From positions 20,250,501 through 20,314,500 of the forward strand of contig NC_079886.1 in the NCBI RefSeq assembly GCF_029227915.1: a DNA stretch of 64,000 nt, given 5' to 3'. Source of the DNA: Hydractinia symbiolongicarpus. Lineage: Eukaryota > Cnidaria > Hydrozoa > Anthoathecata > Hydractiniidae. This document shows, one piece after another, positions 12,377 through 22,872 of this stretch. Position 1 is the stretch's first letter. Every line of letters begins with the position of its first letter. The notes under the pieces were generated by a model that was not told the DNA's origin, made no database searches, and saw only the letters and a list, made by a program, of their open reading frames with translations. Both the position numbers and the translations under genes were made by a program.

Positions 12377-12787
12377 TAAATCTGTCGGAGGGACATTTCT
12401 TTCACATCACTAAACTACACTTTTTTATGCAATTTCTGTCAGATAGACGATAAAAAAGTGTTAATTAAAAGAAAATGACATCTCTGAGAACATTTTATTG
12501 ATATGTATCGTGTTGACCATCACAAACGTCGATACTTTTTAGCGTATCGAATTCTTAGAAAAAACTAACAGGAAGAGATCCCAACTTTTTTTATTGGTAA
12601 ATCTGTCGGATGGACATTTCAAAAGTCTTTTGACTTTTTATTTTTGGATATTTAATCAAAATATTTCTTTAATCGAAGGTAAAACACATTTTATTAAAGA
12701 AAGATAAAAACCCAGGGAAAGAAATGATACGACAATCATTTACCTTACAATTTTGATAAAATCTCAATGTCCATCTGACAGATTTAT
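12377..12787. repeat. Right subterminal motif cluster (4 copies)
   Basis: Copies of the left-end motif lie at about 12377-12397, 12432-12449, 12598-12620 and, reversed, 12766-12787. In both clusters the copy nearest the middle or outer edge is inverted relative to the others. No copy was found inside the gene. Confidence 0.7.
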
Positions 12788-13013
12788 TTCACCATCACCC
12801 TTTTAGAAAACTTGATTAAAGGTCGAGTTTATCATTGTGCGTGCACTTTGTAATTTTCATTCTTTCTCAATTTAAATCCAGACCGAAACTTTGGGTGAAT
12901 CTTAAACTTCAATAGTTTCCTTTAAAAAAATATTTTCAAGATAATATACGTTTAAGAATTTTCATTTTTCATCTCCTTGATGGCTAATTTCGAAATATGC
13001 TCATACGGGGATA

Positions 13014-16000
13014 AGGATTTAAAAAAACACGAAAAATAATACTTCAGGTTTATAAATAAAACATAAAATTACAAGAAATGACAAAATAAATAAAACAAGT
13101 ATCAAAACTTTTTTAAAAAATAGAGGTTGGATTCTAAGTTTTAAAAATTCACATTACCAGGCTGTATGTTTTCATTTGGTATCCCTTACATGCATTTCAT
13201 GGAGACATTCAGTGGATTCTTCCACGGGACTTCGGCTAGTTTTACTATAATTCACTTTGGTTTTACTATTTTAATGTTAAATAGGCCACGGTCTGTCATT
13301 ATACAAATAGATCAACAGTAAAATCTTATCAGCCTAAACTTTTTTTAGTGAAAGTTTTCGTCGCACCTTATTTTTATCGCCTTACTAAAACTTGGTTACA
13401 TCAGGTGTCGACCAGAAAATAATTGAAATTGTTTTAAAAAAACACAACAAAAACTTATTTTAAAGTTTGGTTCAGAGGGTCTGTGATGGTTTTCAAGTAA
13501 GGTTTTATAGCTGCCTCAACTTGTTCCTTTTATCCAAAAGAGATGCTTTCAGATTTTAATAAGTGGCGAAAATTCAAGAATAGATTTGTAATTCTAAAGG
13601 ACAATTATGCGCAGTATAATCGAGTTTAATGATTTTTAGTGCTTGACTTCCTTTACTATACAGCTTTCATTGGTCGATTTTTAAGCTGACACGATTCGTG
13701 GATCAGGCTCGCGATTGTTTTCCTACATACTACTGATTATTCCACCCTGAAGACGTGAATTTTTCGTCCGTACGCACTTCCCTGTAACTGTTTGATTAAG
13801 GCAAGAGCGCAGGGAGAAATATACTTTTGTGGAACTGGCCGTGAATTTACAAAAATCGATAATATTGATCTGAAGTTCCGAAATATTCATCCAGTAAAAA
13901 TTTCGGAGAATGGCTAAAAAATATATCGATTATTAGGCGCTTTTTTCGAAAAACATCAAAGTAATTAAAGAATCTACTTTTAGATTGTTTTAAGATGTTT
14001 AAAGTTAATTGAAAGTAAGAATTCCAAAGATTTGGCTCAAATTTACACTTTTATCACCACGAAATGACTTCAGCTTGTGCAAATGCAGTTAAAATTGTTT
14101 GCAAGAATTTAGATAAGATTGTGGAGAAACAAAACGTAGTCGTGTTCACAATTTGCTCTACCGGAACATTTGTGATAAGCTAACTCAGCGAATCACAAAA
14201 CTATGTAAATACTTCATACGTTAACATACCTTATCTTAATGTTATGTAATAATTAAACAATAACTAATTTCAAATTCGGCAAATGCCGTTTGATTTTATT
14301 AAATCATTATCATCTTGTAACTTGCAATTTTCTACAGATAAGAAAAAAAATTTAAATTAATTTGCAAAATGATTTTAAACTAAATTTTTATCAACGTTCT
14401 AGACGTTACGGCACGATGTCAATACATTTTGACTGACGTCAATAGCTTTTTCAAAATTAGCGAAGGCATTGCATTGCACTTTTTAGTTAAAGGCTAAATA
14501 ATGATAATCCGCTTAGATTCGCCCAAAATAGTAAATTTCTGGTAGTGGACCTTATGTCACTGCACAAAATGTCAAAATATGATCATTAGTTTTTAAACAT
14601 TGTAAAAACCTTCTTCATTTAATGTTTTCTTTATGTTGCAGGAGATGTGAAATTGAAATCTGCATGGAAAGCTAATTACAACATTCAATTTATCAGTTTG
14701 TTTCGTAAACAAATTATAACATCTATTGTTAATTAGCAAATGCCATCAACATCACTAATTATCTTTGATCAGAAGATAATGTTACTCTTCCTTCGAGCCA
14801 AAAAAATTCATTTCTGGCATGGATTAAAATGTGGTAATGTCAATTAAATATTCTCGTGACATAAAGCAGGAGCAGAATTAATCAATGTAGTTTCGCCACG
14901 TGGGCAGTAATTGTAACCTATGTGTAATGACTAAATTAGAGCTCTCCTTTTCCTTTGAAAATTTGATCCTTAAATGCTATAAAAGACAAGGTTTTTACCT
15001 GAAACACGCACGTGGAAGTGCAGGTTTCTCTTTGAGAGGAAAAGAAATAATCCTTGACTAATTTTATAACTGCAGAAATTTTTGTATTTAATTAGCTGCT
15101 CTATTTTCTTTTTTCATTTACTTGCAAACTCGCTGGAAGTAGTTACAACAGATGCTATGGAAATTATTCTTAAGAACCAATTTTCTGGTTTTTATGTTTT
15201 TCAACGGATTCAAAACTCTTAGCTTTAGCAGAAAATGGAGAAATTATTTCTTTTTCATACTATTATGTTAACTATTATAATACTATTATAGTACTATTAT
15301 GTTAAATTTGATAAAGCGTGTTTATCCGTTTTTATTTTAGTTTAAATAACAAATCCATATTTACGATGGTTAATATACCAGGTACGTTTCTTCTATATAA
15401 GAATATGGTCATCTGGTTTTGTTTTATGAGAACTTGTAAAAACAATACATTAAAAAAAAGAGAATCTCTAATACCCGTTGTGTGTGTGTGTGCGCAAGAA
15501 TAAAGTTGTGCTTCGGCACACAAAATAACAAAGGCGATATAATTTTATCCATTTTGTTGCGACGGTCAAATTAGAAATGAAATTTAAAAGACGGGCATCC
15601 TAGCGGATTTTTCCGTGAGTTTAAGACTTGTCTTCAAAAAATGCTAAGTGTGTGATAATTAAAAGCAACTCTAACATTTTTTATTTCTGTGTTCTATATA
15701 TCGAGACTTTTGCGAGTTTTGCCATTATCGCAAAATTAAATCTTCGCGAAAAATGACAATCGCCTTTTGGAAATTTATTTTTGCAAAAATCCTACGAAAA
15801 AATTTTTAATATTTGCAAAATTTGGGAAATTTGTGACCTTATCAGTAAAGATTTTTATTCGGTGAAAGTATTCCACCTGCACAAAATTTAGTTACCAACA
15901 ATTTTTAATAAGAACTGGATCCGAACTACGAACTTAGACAGGCAAATCTCTGGTGTTTTTGTTTAAACTTGCCATCCGAATGGAATTTTTTAGTTAATTT

Positions 16001-16443
16001 TAATTGATTTGAAATTAACTTCTCGTGTGTACTGTAGCTATGCAATTTACGCTGTGTAATCAAATTTCAATCCCAAATCGAAAGCTTTCTCTTTCTTCGA
16101 CCCTTCTACGTAAAGAACCTGACATAAAAACTTAAGTTGCAGGCAAGATGTGACGTTATTTACGTAGGTTGTGTCACGTGAAAATTTTTACGTAACGTGA
16201 AAGAATGAATTAACATTCTCCCTTGTGTACGCTCTTACGCAAAAAAATACGTACATGTGAATGTAGCTTAATACCATCATAATATTCATTTCCCTAGTGT
16301 TTTAGAAGAATACAGTTAATTCAACTTGTTGTTTGTCTTGTTGTTTTCACATCGTAACCGGTACCTATATGATTTCCTACTGCACAGGTTCATTTAGCAT
16401 ACTGAAAAATTTATTTTCTTACTTATCCATAACGTATATTAGT
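13014..16443. other. AT-rich non-coding stretch upstream of the CAP duplication
   Basis: No supported exon. A TATAAAAG at about 14980 and a short frame starting MEKLFLFHTIM at 15235 were considered as a promoter and signal-peptide exon for the CAP gene, but neither is backed by a donor site. A short GT microsatellite lies at about 15480-15493. The first exon of the CAP gene should be here if the left copy is complete. Confidence 0.35.
13137..13245. repeat. Dispersed repeat, copy 1
   Basis: About 110 bp here (AGTTTTAAAAATTCA...GGTATCCCTTACATG...CGGGACTTCGGCTAGT) matches 26950-27055 in the same orientation with many substitutions. It is an old interspersed repeat of unknown class. Confidence 0.6.
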
Positions 16444-16811
16444 CCTAATATAGAAAGGCTTGAGAATTTCTAGGCTAAGGATATGAATTTCGTGAACAAC
16501 AGAAATGGCCGAAAGCAAGACCTCCTTATGGCTGTTTTTAGCCAAAAAGCAGGCTGAAAACTGCACTGTCCTTGGTATTTCGCACTGTTAAACATGGCAT
16601 TTTAAGATAAACTAATAAGATCTTATAATGTAGATGTAGAAGGATTTTTAAGCCAATTTCTTATTTAACACAGGCACGTCATTTTGATATTATTTTGCTT
16701 GCAAGTTTATGATTATTTTTGTCCAATACCATTCTCTGGCAGCAAATAGCAGTCATGTTTAATAAGTATCATATGTTGCTCTATCGTTACAACTGCTGGT
16801 AATTGTTTTAG

Positions 16812-17947
16812 ATGGTCAACAAGTACGTGTCAAACAACCTATTTATGTTTGTGAAGATAAAGGTTTGTTTTTCATCTTCCCCTTTGCTTCTCACGTTATG
16901 TATCCTCTTTCATGTCTTTTTTTGTGTGAAATTAATCCTTTGAAATTTAAATCAACTTACCTTGGAAAACGATATAACCTTGATTAATTGTTTATAGTGG
17001 TAACATTACGTTACTACAGCTACTCTGCTATACTAATAAGGTATTCTTACCTATAATTTTAAGATGTGATTATCTTTTAGACGCCTGTTTATATGCTCAT
17101 AACAAGGTTCGATCATATCATGGAGTTGGAACGTTATCTTGGGATGAAAGACTGGCAAGAGATGCCAAGAATTGGGCAATCTACTTGATAGAAAATAATT
17201 GTTTTATGCACGATAAACGTATTCATGATGGTGAGAATTTATACGTAATATCTGGTGATCCAGAGTTTCATCGGGTCTACCAAGCTGTCCAAGAATTGTA
17301 AGTAGAAAGATGCCAAATGTGTTAAAAAGTTTCTTTCAAATTACTCTTTTCTCTTTTTTTACAAAAAAATAAGAAAGCTGGTTTTACTAATGAAAATAGG
17401 GAGTAATAATTAACCCTTAGTACGCGCGCCTGTTTTTGACTGAAAAGTAACTCTCCTTTAAAGGTTTAAATTGCCATTGGCGACTGGGGAAAACATCCAG
17501 ATGATTCTTGTTTGATACCGTTAGGTAGCCCGGATTATTTTCTTGTTAAAACGTGTGGAGAACTTGTAATAACAATCTCTTTCTTGGGAGTTAGGGTGCT
17601 CTAACTATAGGCTCGCCGTTAAGTGTTAAAAACGTCACTAGCTGTTTGGTTCCATGACTTAGGTATCTTTTAACTGCTATTGTTTCAGTTATGAAGAAAT
17701 TAGAAACTACGACTTTGTAAATCCTGAAATCTACAAAAACAACCATGATTTATTTCATACTGTTGGTCATTTTACCCAAGTGGTTTGGAAGGATTCAACA
17801 AAAGTGGGATGTTGTGTAGCTTTTGATAATGCATTGAAGAAAACCGTTATTGTTTGTAGATATAGCATTGGACAAAATTATGATAACTCGATTCAAGTCC
17901 GGCCACAAGTTCAAAATGGTAATATTTTAGATTTTATATTTTTGTAG
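16812..17947 (+). CDS. CAP/SCP (CRISP-antigen 5-PR1) domain protein, left copy
   Basis: Exons fit at 16812-16862, 17081-17297 and 17689-17918 (or through to an in-frame stop at 17945-17947), all with GT..AG borders and matching phases. The joined reading gives VCEDKDACLYAHNKVRSYHG, LSWDERLARDAKNWA, HDGENLY, then after the second intron YEEIRNYDF and the CAP signature GHFTQVVWKDSTKVGC, then VCRYSIGQNYD. Catalytic-pocket-like His (YHG, GHF) and Glu (GEN) residues are present. CAP proteins are usually secreted and act in venom, defence or extracellular signalling. The 5' exon with a signal peptide was not found. After exon 3 the donor GGTAAT has no good acceptor nearby, so the protein may end at 17945. 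This copy has Met where the right copy has Thr (CFMHD/CFTHD) and Pro for Ser. Confidence 0.75.
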
Positions 17948-17968
17948 TCTATTGTACGAGCGCAGAAT

Positions 17969-18157
17969 TTGAATTTAAGTTTGTATATCACATATGCTAA
18001 TGCAAAATATTTCATACCAAGAAATTTATGTGCTAAGATCATATATACAAATTCTGATTTAGAAAATGGCGAACTATTTATTCCGCAGTGTGAAGATCTT
18101 ATCTGGGAGAATGACGTGAAACCAACTATTCGACGTGTGAATCACTATATAAAATAA
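17969..18157 (+). CDS. Small open frame downstream of CAP exons, left copy
   Basis: Open from an AG at 17947 through 18157, containing ANAKYFIPRNLC and FIPQCEDLIW. It is preserved in both duplicate copies with one Lys/Gln change. It could be a C-terminal CAP exon, but the splice from 17918 is out of phase and the intervening 29 bases are too short for an intron. An AATAAA follows at about 18160. No family recognised. Confidence 0.3.
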   Translation: MNLSLYITYANAKYFIPRNLCAKIIYTNSDLENGELFIPQCEDLIWENDVKPTIRRVNHYIK

Positions 18158-18858
18158 GAAATAAAAAACAAACGTTAGTTTTCCCTGAAAAAAAAACCCG
18201 CAGTTTTAATTTTATTGTGCGAATCGTTTACTTGACTGTTAGTCTTCTTAAAAATGTTTTGTGGTTTAGACATTTGCCGCGTAATCTTTTTACAATCGCC
18301 TTTGAAAATTTATTGTGCCACAAGTCAGTGCAACGGGAAACATTTCCGTCGCAGGAAAGGAAGACATCACCGTAATTAATGCGTTCTTATCAGCTGGATG
18401 TTGGAGATAATTAATTATTAACGATGTGAAGTTTCACAAGTACTTTACGCACAAGAATTTTAAAACAATGGGATGAATGCGGGAAACAAAAGAAATAATT
18501 GTAAAACGAGCGAAGGAGAGTTTTAGAGCGGATCTTCGAGAGAAGGGACAGAGCTTGAAAGGTTGTAAGGAGAAACAGGACGAATTTGAACGATAAGAAA
18601 TTTTGAACAGGCTTTATGAGAATAACAAATAAATATATCCTACATTATAATAAGCTTGTGTGAGTGACTATGTCAGTTTACGGCACTAAAATCACGGGTT
18701 TCTTATCGCTCATGCATTGTCTCCCTAAAGCGTGGCGTTACTCTAAAATTTACTAAACTTAAAAAAATTGCCACATGAGGGTATATTTGTTGTTTATTTT
18801 AGAAGCCGTACGGGGTCGTTATGGTTAAAATAATTTAATTTTATCCCCTGTTTACCCA
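18158..18858. other. Non-coding spacer inside the duplicated unit
   Basis: No coding signal; lies between the CAP 3' region and the left end of the TTAA transposon. The matching spacer in the right copy is 22172-22872. Confidence 0.4.
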
Positions 18859-20457
18859 TTAAGGTGGTACAACACCAACATGTCAATTTTTTTTAAATAT
18901 AATAATCTTGACAAATCTTCTATAAAAATTCAAACATACTCAAGATTGAAAGACAAAAAAACTTGAAAAAATTTTTTTTTTTTCATGTGGCCTATCCATA
19001 ATGGCGGAAAAATACCCGAGAAAGCCCTGTTTTCGGCCCACATTGAGAAACAGGATAACTCAAGCTAGCCTCAACAGTTAGTCTTCAAACTTCACACACT
19101 GATTGAAGATGGTCTAAGTAACAAATTAACAGATAGGTTTTGTCAAGGATAACCTATATGAAAAATAATATTTGTTTTTTGAAAATTTCAGAAAAACATA
19201 AATAAATTTCTAATGCCTTATTCCTGAATTGTATCTGTTTGATTCCACAAGATCATTGAACAACCTGTCAAAATTTCAAGTCTATTGGAGAAGTAGTTGT
19301 TGAATAATTGTGTTTGGAAGTCTCGTGAATGACAAAAAAAGTGAGAAAAAGAAAAAAGCCGTTAAAAAATAGTAACATGAAAATTCTAGATAAATGATCC
19401 TAAAAATGAGAAAAACTTTAGTATCCTCCAGCAATATAACTATCTTTCAAGTTTTCATCGTCAATGAATCCCTTTTTGATGGATCTTAATGTTTTACGTC
19501 GTTTTTTCCCCTTCTCCGAGGACTTTCGTTTCATGCGGTTAATTCGGATTTTGTTCCCGTGTGACGTAGAAGCTTCAGATACAACACCACTTAAACCAAA
19601 CATTTCAAAACATCTAGAACACCTTTAGCACCATCATTGTAAGCTATTATAGCTGAATAGACACCCATTTCTAATGATGGTTTGCCAACAAACACTCTTT
19701 TTGGAATACGCGACCAAATTACCCCATTCAGAGCTTCGTTCGCATTTTGAGTTTGACCGTGAAAGCATTTTGAAAGCAATTCATCCGATTGAAGATCTAT
19801 AATGATTGGCATTATCAAATCCTTTATCCATACAGGTATTGATGAATTAGGAATGTAATCCTTTTTATCTAATGCCCAGTACTTACACCAGCTGTCACTG
19901 CCACGTGGACAAAACATGACGAGTACTAATATTCGGAAGATTGGTATAATGAAACAATATTGCATACACCGCTTTCTTCATACCATAAAGATTATCTGTG
20001 TTAGATCGAATGGCATTTCCATAATAATTCTGCATAGAATTAATTGTTTTTTCTGTCAATTTGCCTTTCCCTGCTAAAGGTGTGTCGGTTCCTTTGTGCG
20101 CCTTTACCAAGTTTCGCAATCGTGTGCCAAGCCTTTTTTGAACATGTCCAACACATTCAAGTTTTATAGGCTCTACATTCTGATGCTTGTATACATTCGC
20201 CTTTGTCACATCCACAAAAGAGGACGTATCCCCGTCTCCAAGGTACTCCTTGACATTATGTTTCTCAATTGACCTTTTAAACATAGTGACTGCCCCTACT
20301 GACTCCATACTACCAGACGACGCTGAATGATTTATTTCACATTCATGGTCTAATAACCAGCAGTTATACTCAAGAGTGCCTTTTTTTGAACTCCACATCT
20401 TGCATCCATTGCAATGCTTCGTCAGGATTTCAACATCTACACATTTGTCACCTGAAA
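18859..20457 (-). mobile_element. Truncated TTAA transposon copy in the left duplicate
   Basis: Starts with TTAA and the inverted end GGTGGTACAACACC at 18859-18876 but stops at the duplication breakpoint 20457, so the right terminus and the 5' part of its transposase gene are absent. It is a by-product of the tandem duplication, not an independent insertion. Confidence 0.85.
19418..20398 (-). pseudogene. Mutator-like transposase fragment (C-terminal part), left copy
   Basis: Three overlapping frames (20398-19895, 19965-19591, 19603-19418) carry the same text as the right-hand copy from the CNGCK..MWSSKKGT region onward: LGDGDTSSF, LECVGHVQKRLGTRLR, MFCPRGSDSWCKYW, HGQTQNANEALNG and the basic C-terminus. 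Besides the frameshift shared with the right copy (before MFCPRG), this copy has lost one A in AAACCAAAACATTTC near 19600. That gives a second frameshift in the LKCFGLSG segment and must postdate the duplication. Missing its N-terminal half, it is non-functional. Confidence 0.8.
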
Positions 20458-20825
20458 CCTAATATAGAAAGGCTTGAGAATTTCTAGGCCAAGGATATGA
20501 ATTTCGTGAACAACAGAAATGGCCGAAAGCAAGACCTCCTTATGGCTGTTTTTAGCCAAAAAGCAGGCTGAAAACTGCACTGTCCTTGGTATTTCGCACT
20601 GTTAAACATGGCATTTTAAGATAAACTAATAAGATCTTATAATGTAGATGTAGAAGGATTTTTAAGCCAATTTCTTATTTAACACAGGCACGTCATTTTG
20701 ATATTATTTTGCTTGCAAGTTTATGATTATTTTTGTCCAATACCATTCTCTGGCAGCAAATAGCAGTCATGTTTAATAAGTATCATATGTTGCTCTATCG
20801 TTACAACTGCTGGTAATTGTTTTAG

Positions 20826-21961
20826 ATGGTCAACAAGTACGTGTCAAACAACCTATTTATGTTTGTGAAGATAAAGGTTTGTTTTTCATCTTCCCCTTTG
20901 CTTCTCACGTTATGTATCCTCTTTCATGTCTTTTTTTGTGTGAAATTAATCCTTTGAAATTTAAATCAACTTACCTTGGAAAACGATATAACCTTGATTA
21001 ATTGTTTATAGTGGTAACATTACGTTACTACAGCTACTCTGCTATACTAATAAGGTATTCTTACCTATAATTTTAAGATGTGATTATCTTTTAGACGCCT
21101 GTTTATATGCTCATAACAAGGTTCGATCATATCATGGAGTTGGAACGTTATCTTGGGATGAAAGACTGGCAAGAGATGCCAAGAATTGGGCAATCTACTT
21201 GATAGAAAATAATTGTTTTACGCACGATAAACGTATTCATGATGGTGAGAATTTATACGTAATATCTGGTGATTCAGAGTTTCATCGGGTCTACCAAGCT
21301 GTCCAAGAATTGTAAGTAGAAAGATGCCAAATGTGTTAAAAAGTTTCTTTCAAATTACTCATTTCTCGTTTTTTACAAAAAAATAAGAAAGCTGGTTTTA
21401 CTAATGAAAATAGGGAGTAATAATTAACCCTTAGTACGCGCGCCTGTTTTTGACTGAAAAGTAACTCTCCTTTAAAGGTTTAAATTGCCATTGGCGACTG
21501 GGGAAAACATCCAGATGATTCTTGTTTGATACCGTTAGGTAGCCCGGATTATTTTCTTGTTAAAACATGTGGAGAACTTGTAATAACAATCTCTTTCTTG
21601 GGAGTTAGGGTGCTCTAACTATAGGCTCGCCGTTAAGTGTTAAAAACGTCACTAGCTGTTTGGTTCCATGACTTAGGTATCTTTTAACTGCTATTGCTTC
21701 AGTTATGAAGAAATTAGAAACTACGACTTTGTAAATCCTGAAATCTACAAAAACAACCATGATTTATTTCATACCGTTGGTCATTTTACCCAAGTGGTTT
21801 GGAAGGATTCAACAAAAGTGGGATGTTGTGTAGCTTTTGATAATGCATTGAAGAAAACCGTTATTGTTTGTAGATATAGCATTGGACAAAATTATGATAA
21901 CTCGATTCAAGTCCGGCCACAAGTTCAAAATGGTAATATTTTAGATTTTTTATTTTTGTAG
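20826..21961 (+). CDS. CAP/SCP domain protein, right copy
   Basis: Exons 20826-20876, 21095-21311 and 21703-21932 (in-frame stop possible at 21959-21961) keep every splice site of the left copy. Differences are few: Thr for Met in CFTHDKR and Ser for Pro in SGDSEF. The Thr form looks closer to typical CAP sequences. Upstream of 20826 this copy is bordered by transposon sequence at 20457, so it lacks whatever lies left of 16444 in the other copy. Unless transcription runs through from the left copy, it probably has no native promoter or first exon. Read-through could produce a fused or alternatively spliced two-CAP transcript (inference). Confidence 0.7.
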
Positions 21962-21982
21962 TCTATTGCACGAGCGCAGAAT

Positions 21983-22171
21983 TTGAATTTAAGTTTGTAT
22001 ATCACATATGCTAATGCAAAATATTTCATACCAAGAAATTTATGTGCTAAGATCATATATACAAATTCTGATTTAGAAAATGGCGAACTATTTATTCCGC
22101 AGTGTGAAGATCTTATCTGGGAGAATGACGTGCAACCAACTATTCGACGTGTGAATCACTATATAAAATAA
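21983..22171 (+). CDS. Small open frame downstream of CAP exons, right copy
   Basis: The duplicate of 17969-18157, with Gln replacing Lys in the segment DVQPTIRRVNHY. Low divergence reflects recent duplication, so conservation here is not evidence of function. Confidence 0.25.
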   Translation: MNLSLYITYANAKYFIPRNLCAKIIYTNSDLENGELFIPQCEDLIWENDVQPTIRRVNHYIK

Positions 22172-22872
22172 GAAATAAAAAACAAACGTTAGTTTTCCCT
22201 GAAAAAAAACCCTGCAGTTTTAATTTTATTGTGCGAATCGTTTACTTGACTGTTAGTCTTCTTAAAAATGTTTTGTGGTTTAGACATTTGCCGCGTAATC
22301 TTTTTACAATCGCCTTTGAAAATTTATTGTGCCACAAGTCAGTGCAACGGGAAACATTTCCATCGCAGGAAAGGAAGACATCACCGTAATTAATGCGTTC
22401 TTATCAGCTGGATGTTGGAGATAATTAATTATTAACGATGTGAAGTTTCACAAGTACTTTACGCACAAGAATTTTAAAACAATGGGATGAATGCGGGAAA
22501 CAAAAGAAATAATTGTAAAACGAGCGAAGGAGAGTTTTAGAGCGGATCTTCGAGAGAAGGGACAGAGCTTGAAAGGTTGTAAGGAGAAACAGGACGAATT
22601 TGAACGATAAGAAATTTTGAACAGGCTTTATGAGAATAACAAATAAATATATCCTACATTATAATAAGCTTGTGTGAGTGACTATGTCAGTTTACGGCAC
22701 TAAAATCACGGGTTTCTTATCGCTCATGCATTGTCTCCCTAAAGCGTGGCGTTACTCTAAAATTTACTAAACTTAAAAAAATTGCCACATGAGGGTATAT
22801 TTGTTGTTTATTTTAGAAGCCGTACGGGGTCGTTATGGTTAAAATAATTTAATTTTATCCCCTGTTTACCCA

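Larger units (their letters stand above)
9671..13013. mobile_element. DNA transposon (about 3.3 kb) with terminal inverted repeats and clustered subterminal motifs
   Basis: The left end holds GAGCATATTTCGAAAT at 9686-9701. Its exact reverse complement lies at 12986-13001, and the match extends outward imperfectly (GTATAGGAGCAT against GTATGAGCAT). Outermost bases are GGGTGTAT on the left and CCCCGTAT on the right. A 3-bp ATA lies outside both, a possible but weak target duplication. Inside is one decayed minus-strand gene (10428-12073), flanked on both sides by repeated copies of a motif like AAATCTGTCGGATGGACATT. Inverted ends, subterminal repeats and a central gene are the architecture of a cut-and-paste transposon. 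The superfamily is not identified. Confidence 0.7.
16444..20457. repeat. Tandem duplication, left copy (4,014 bp)
   Basis: Begins CCTAATATAGAAAGG and runs to ...CACCTGAAAC, where it joins directly to a second CCTAATATAG at 20458. Contents: CAP/SCP exons (+), a downstream small open frame and a left part of the TTAA transposon (-). By eye the two copies differ by scattered substitutions and a few single-base indels. Only about one base of microhomology is visible at the junction, so an end-joining type of origin is more likely than recombination between long repeats. Confidence 0.9.

Noticed and set aside
14975-15295. TATAAAAG promoter and a signal-peptide-like frame (MEKLFLFHTIM) for the left CAP gene
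   Set aside because: The frame hits a stop within 19 codons and has no usable donor site, so no link to the exon at 16812 can be shown.
17969-18157. Firm assignment of this open frame as the last CAP exon
   Set aside because: Splicing from 17918 would need a 29-base intron and gives the wrong phase; kept only as a low-confidence frame.
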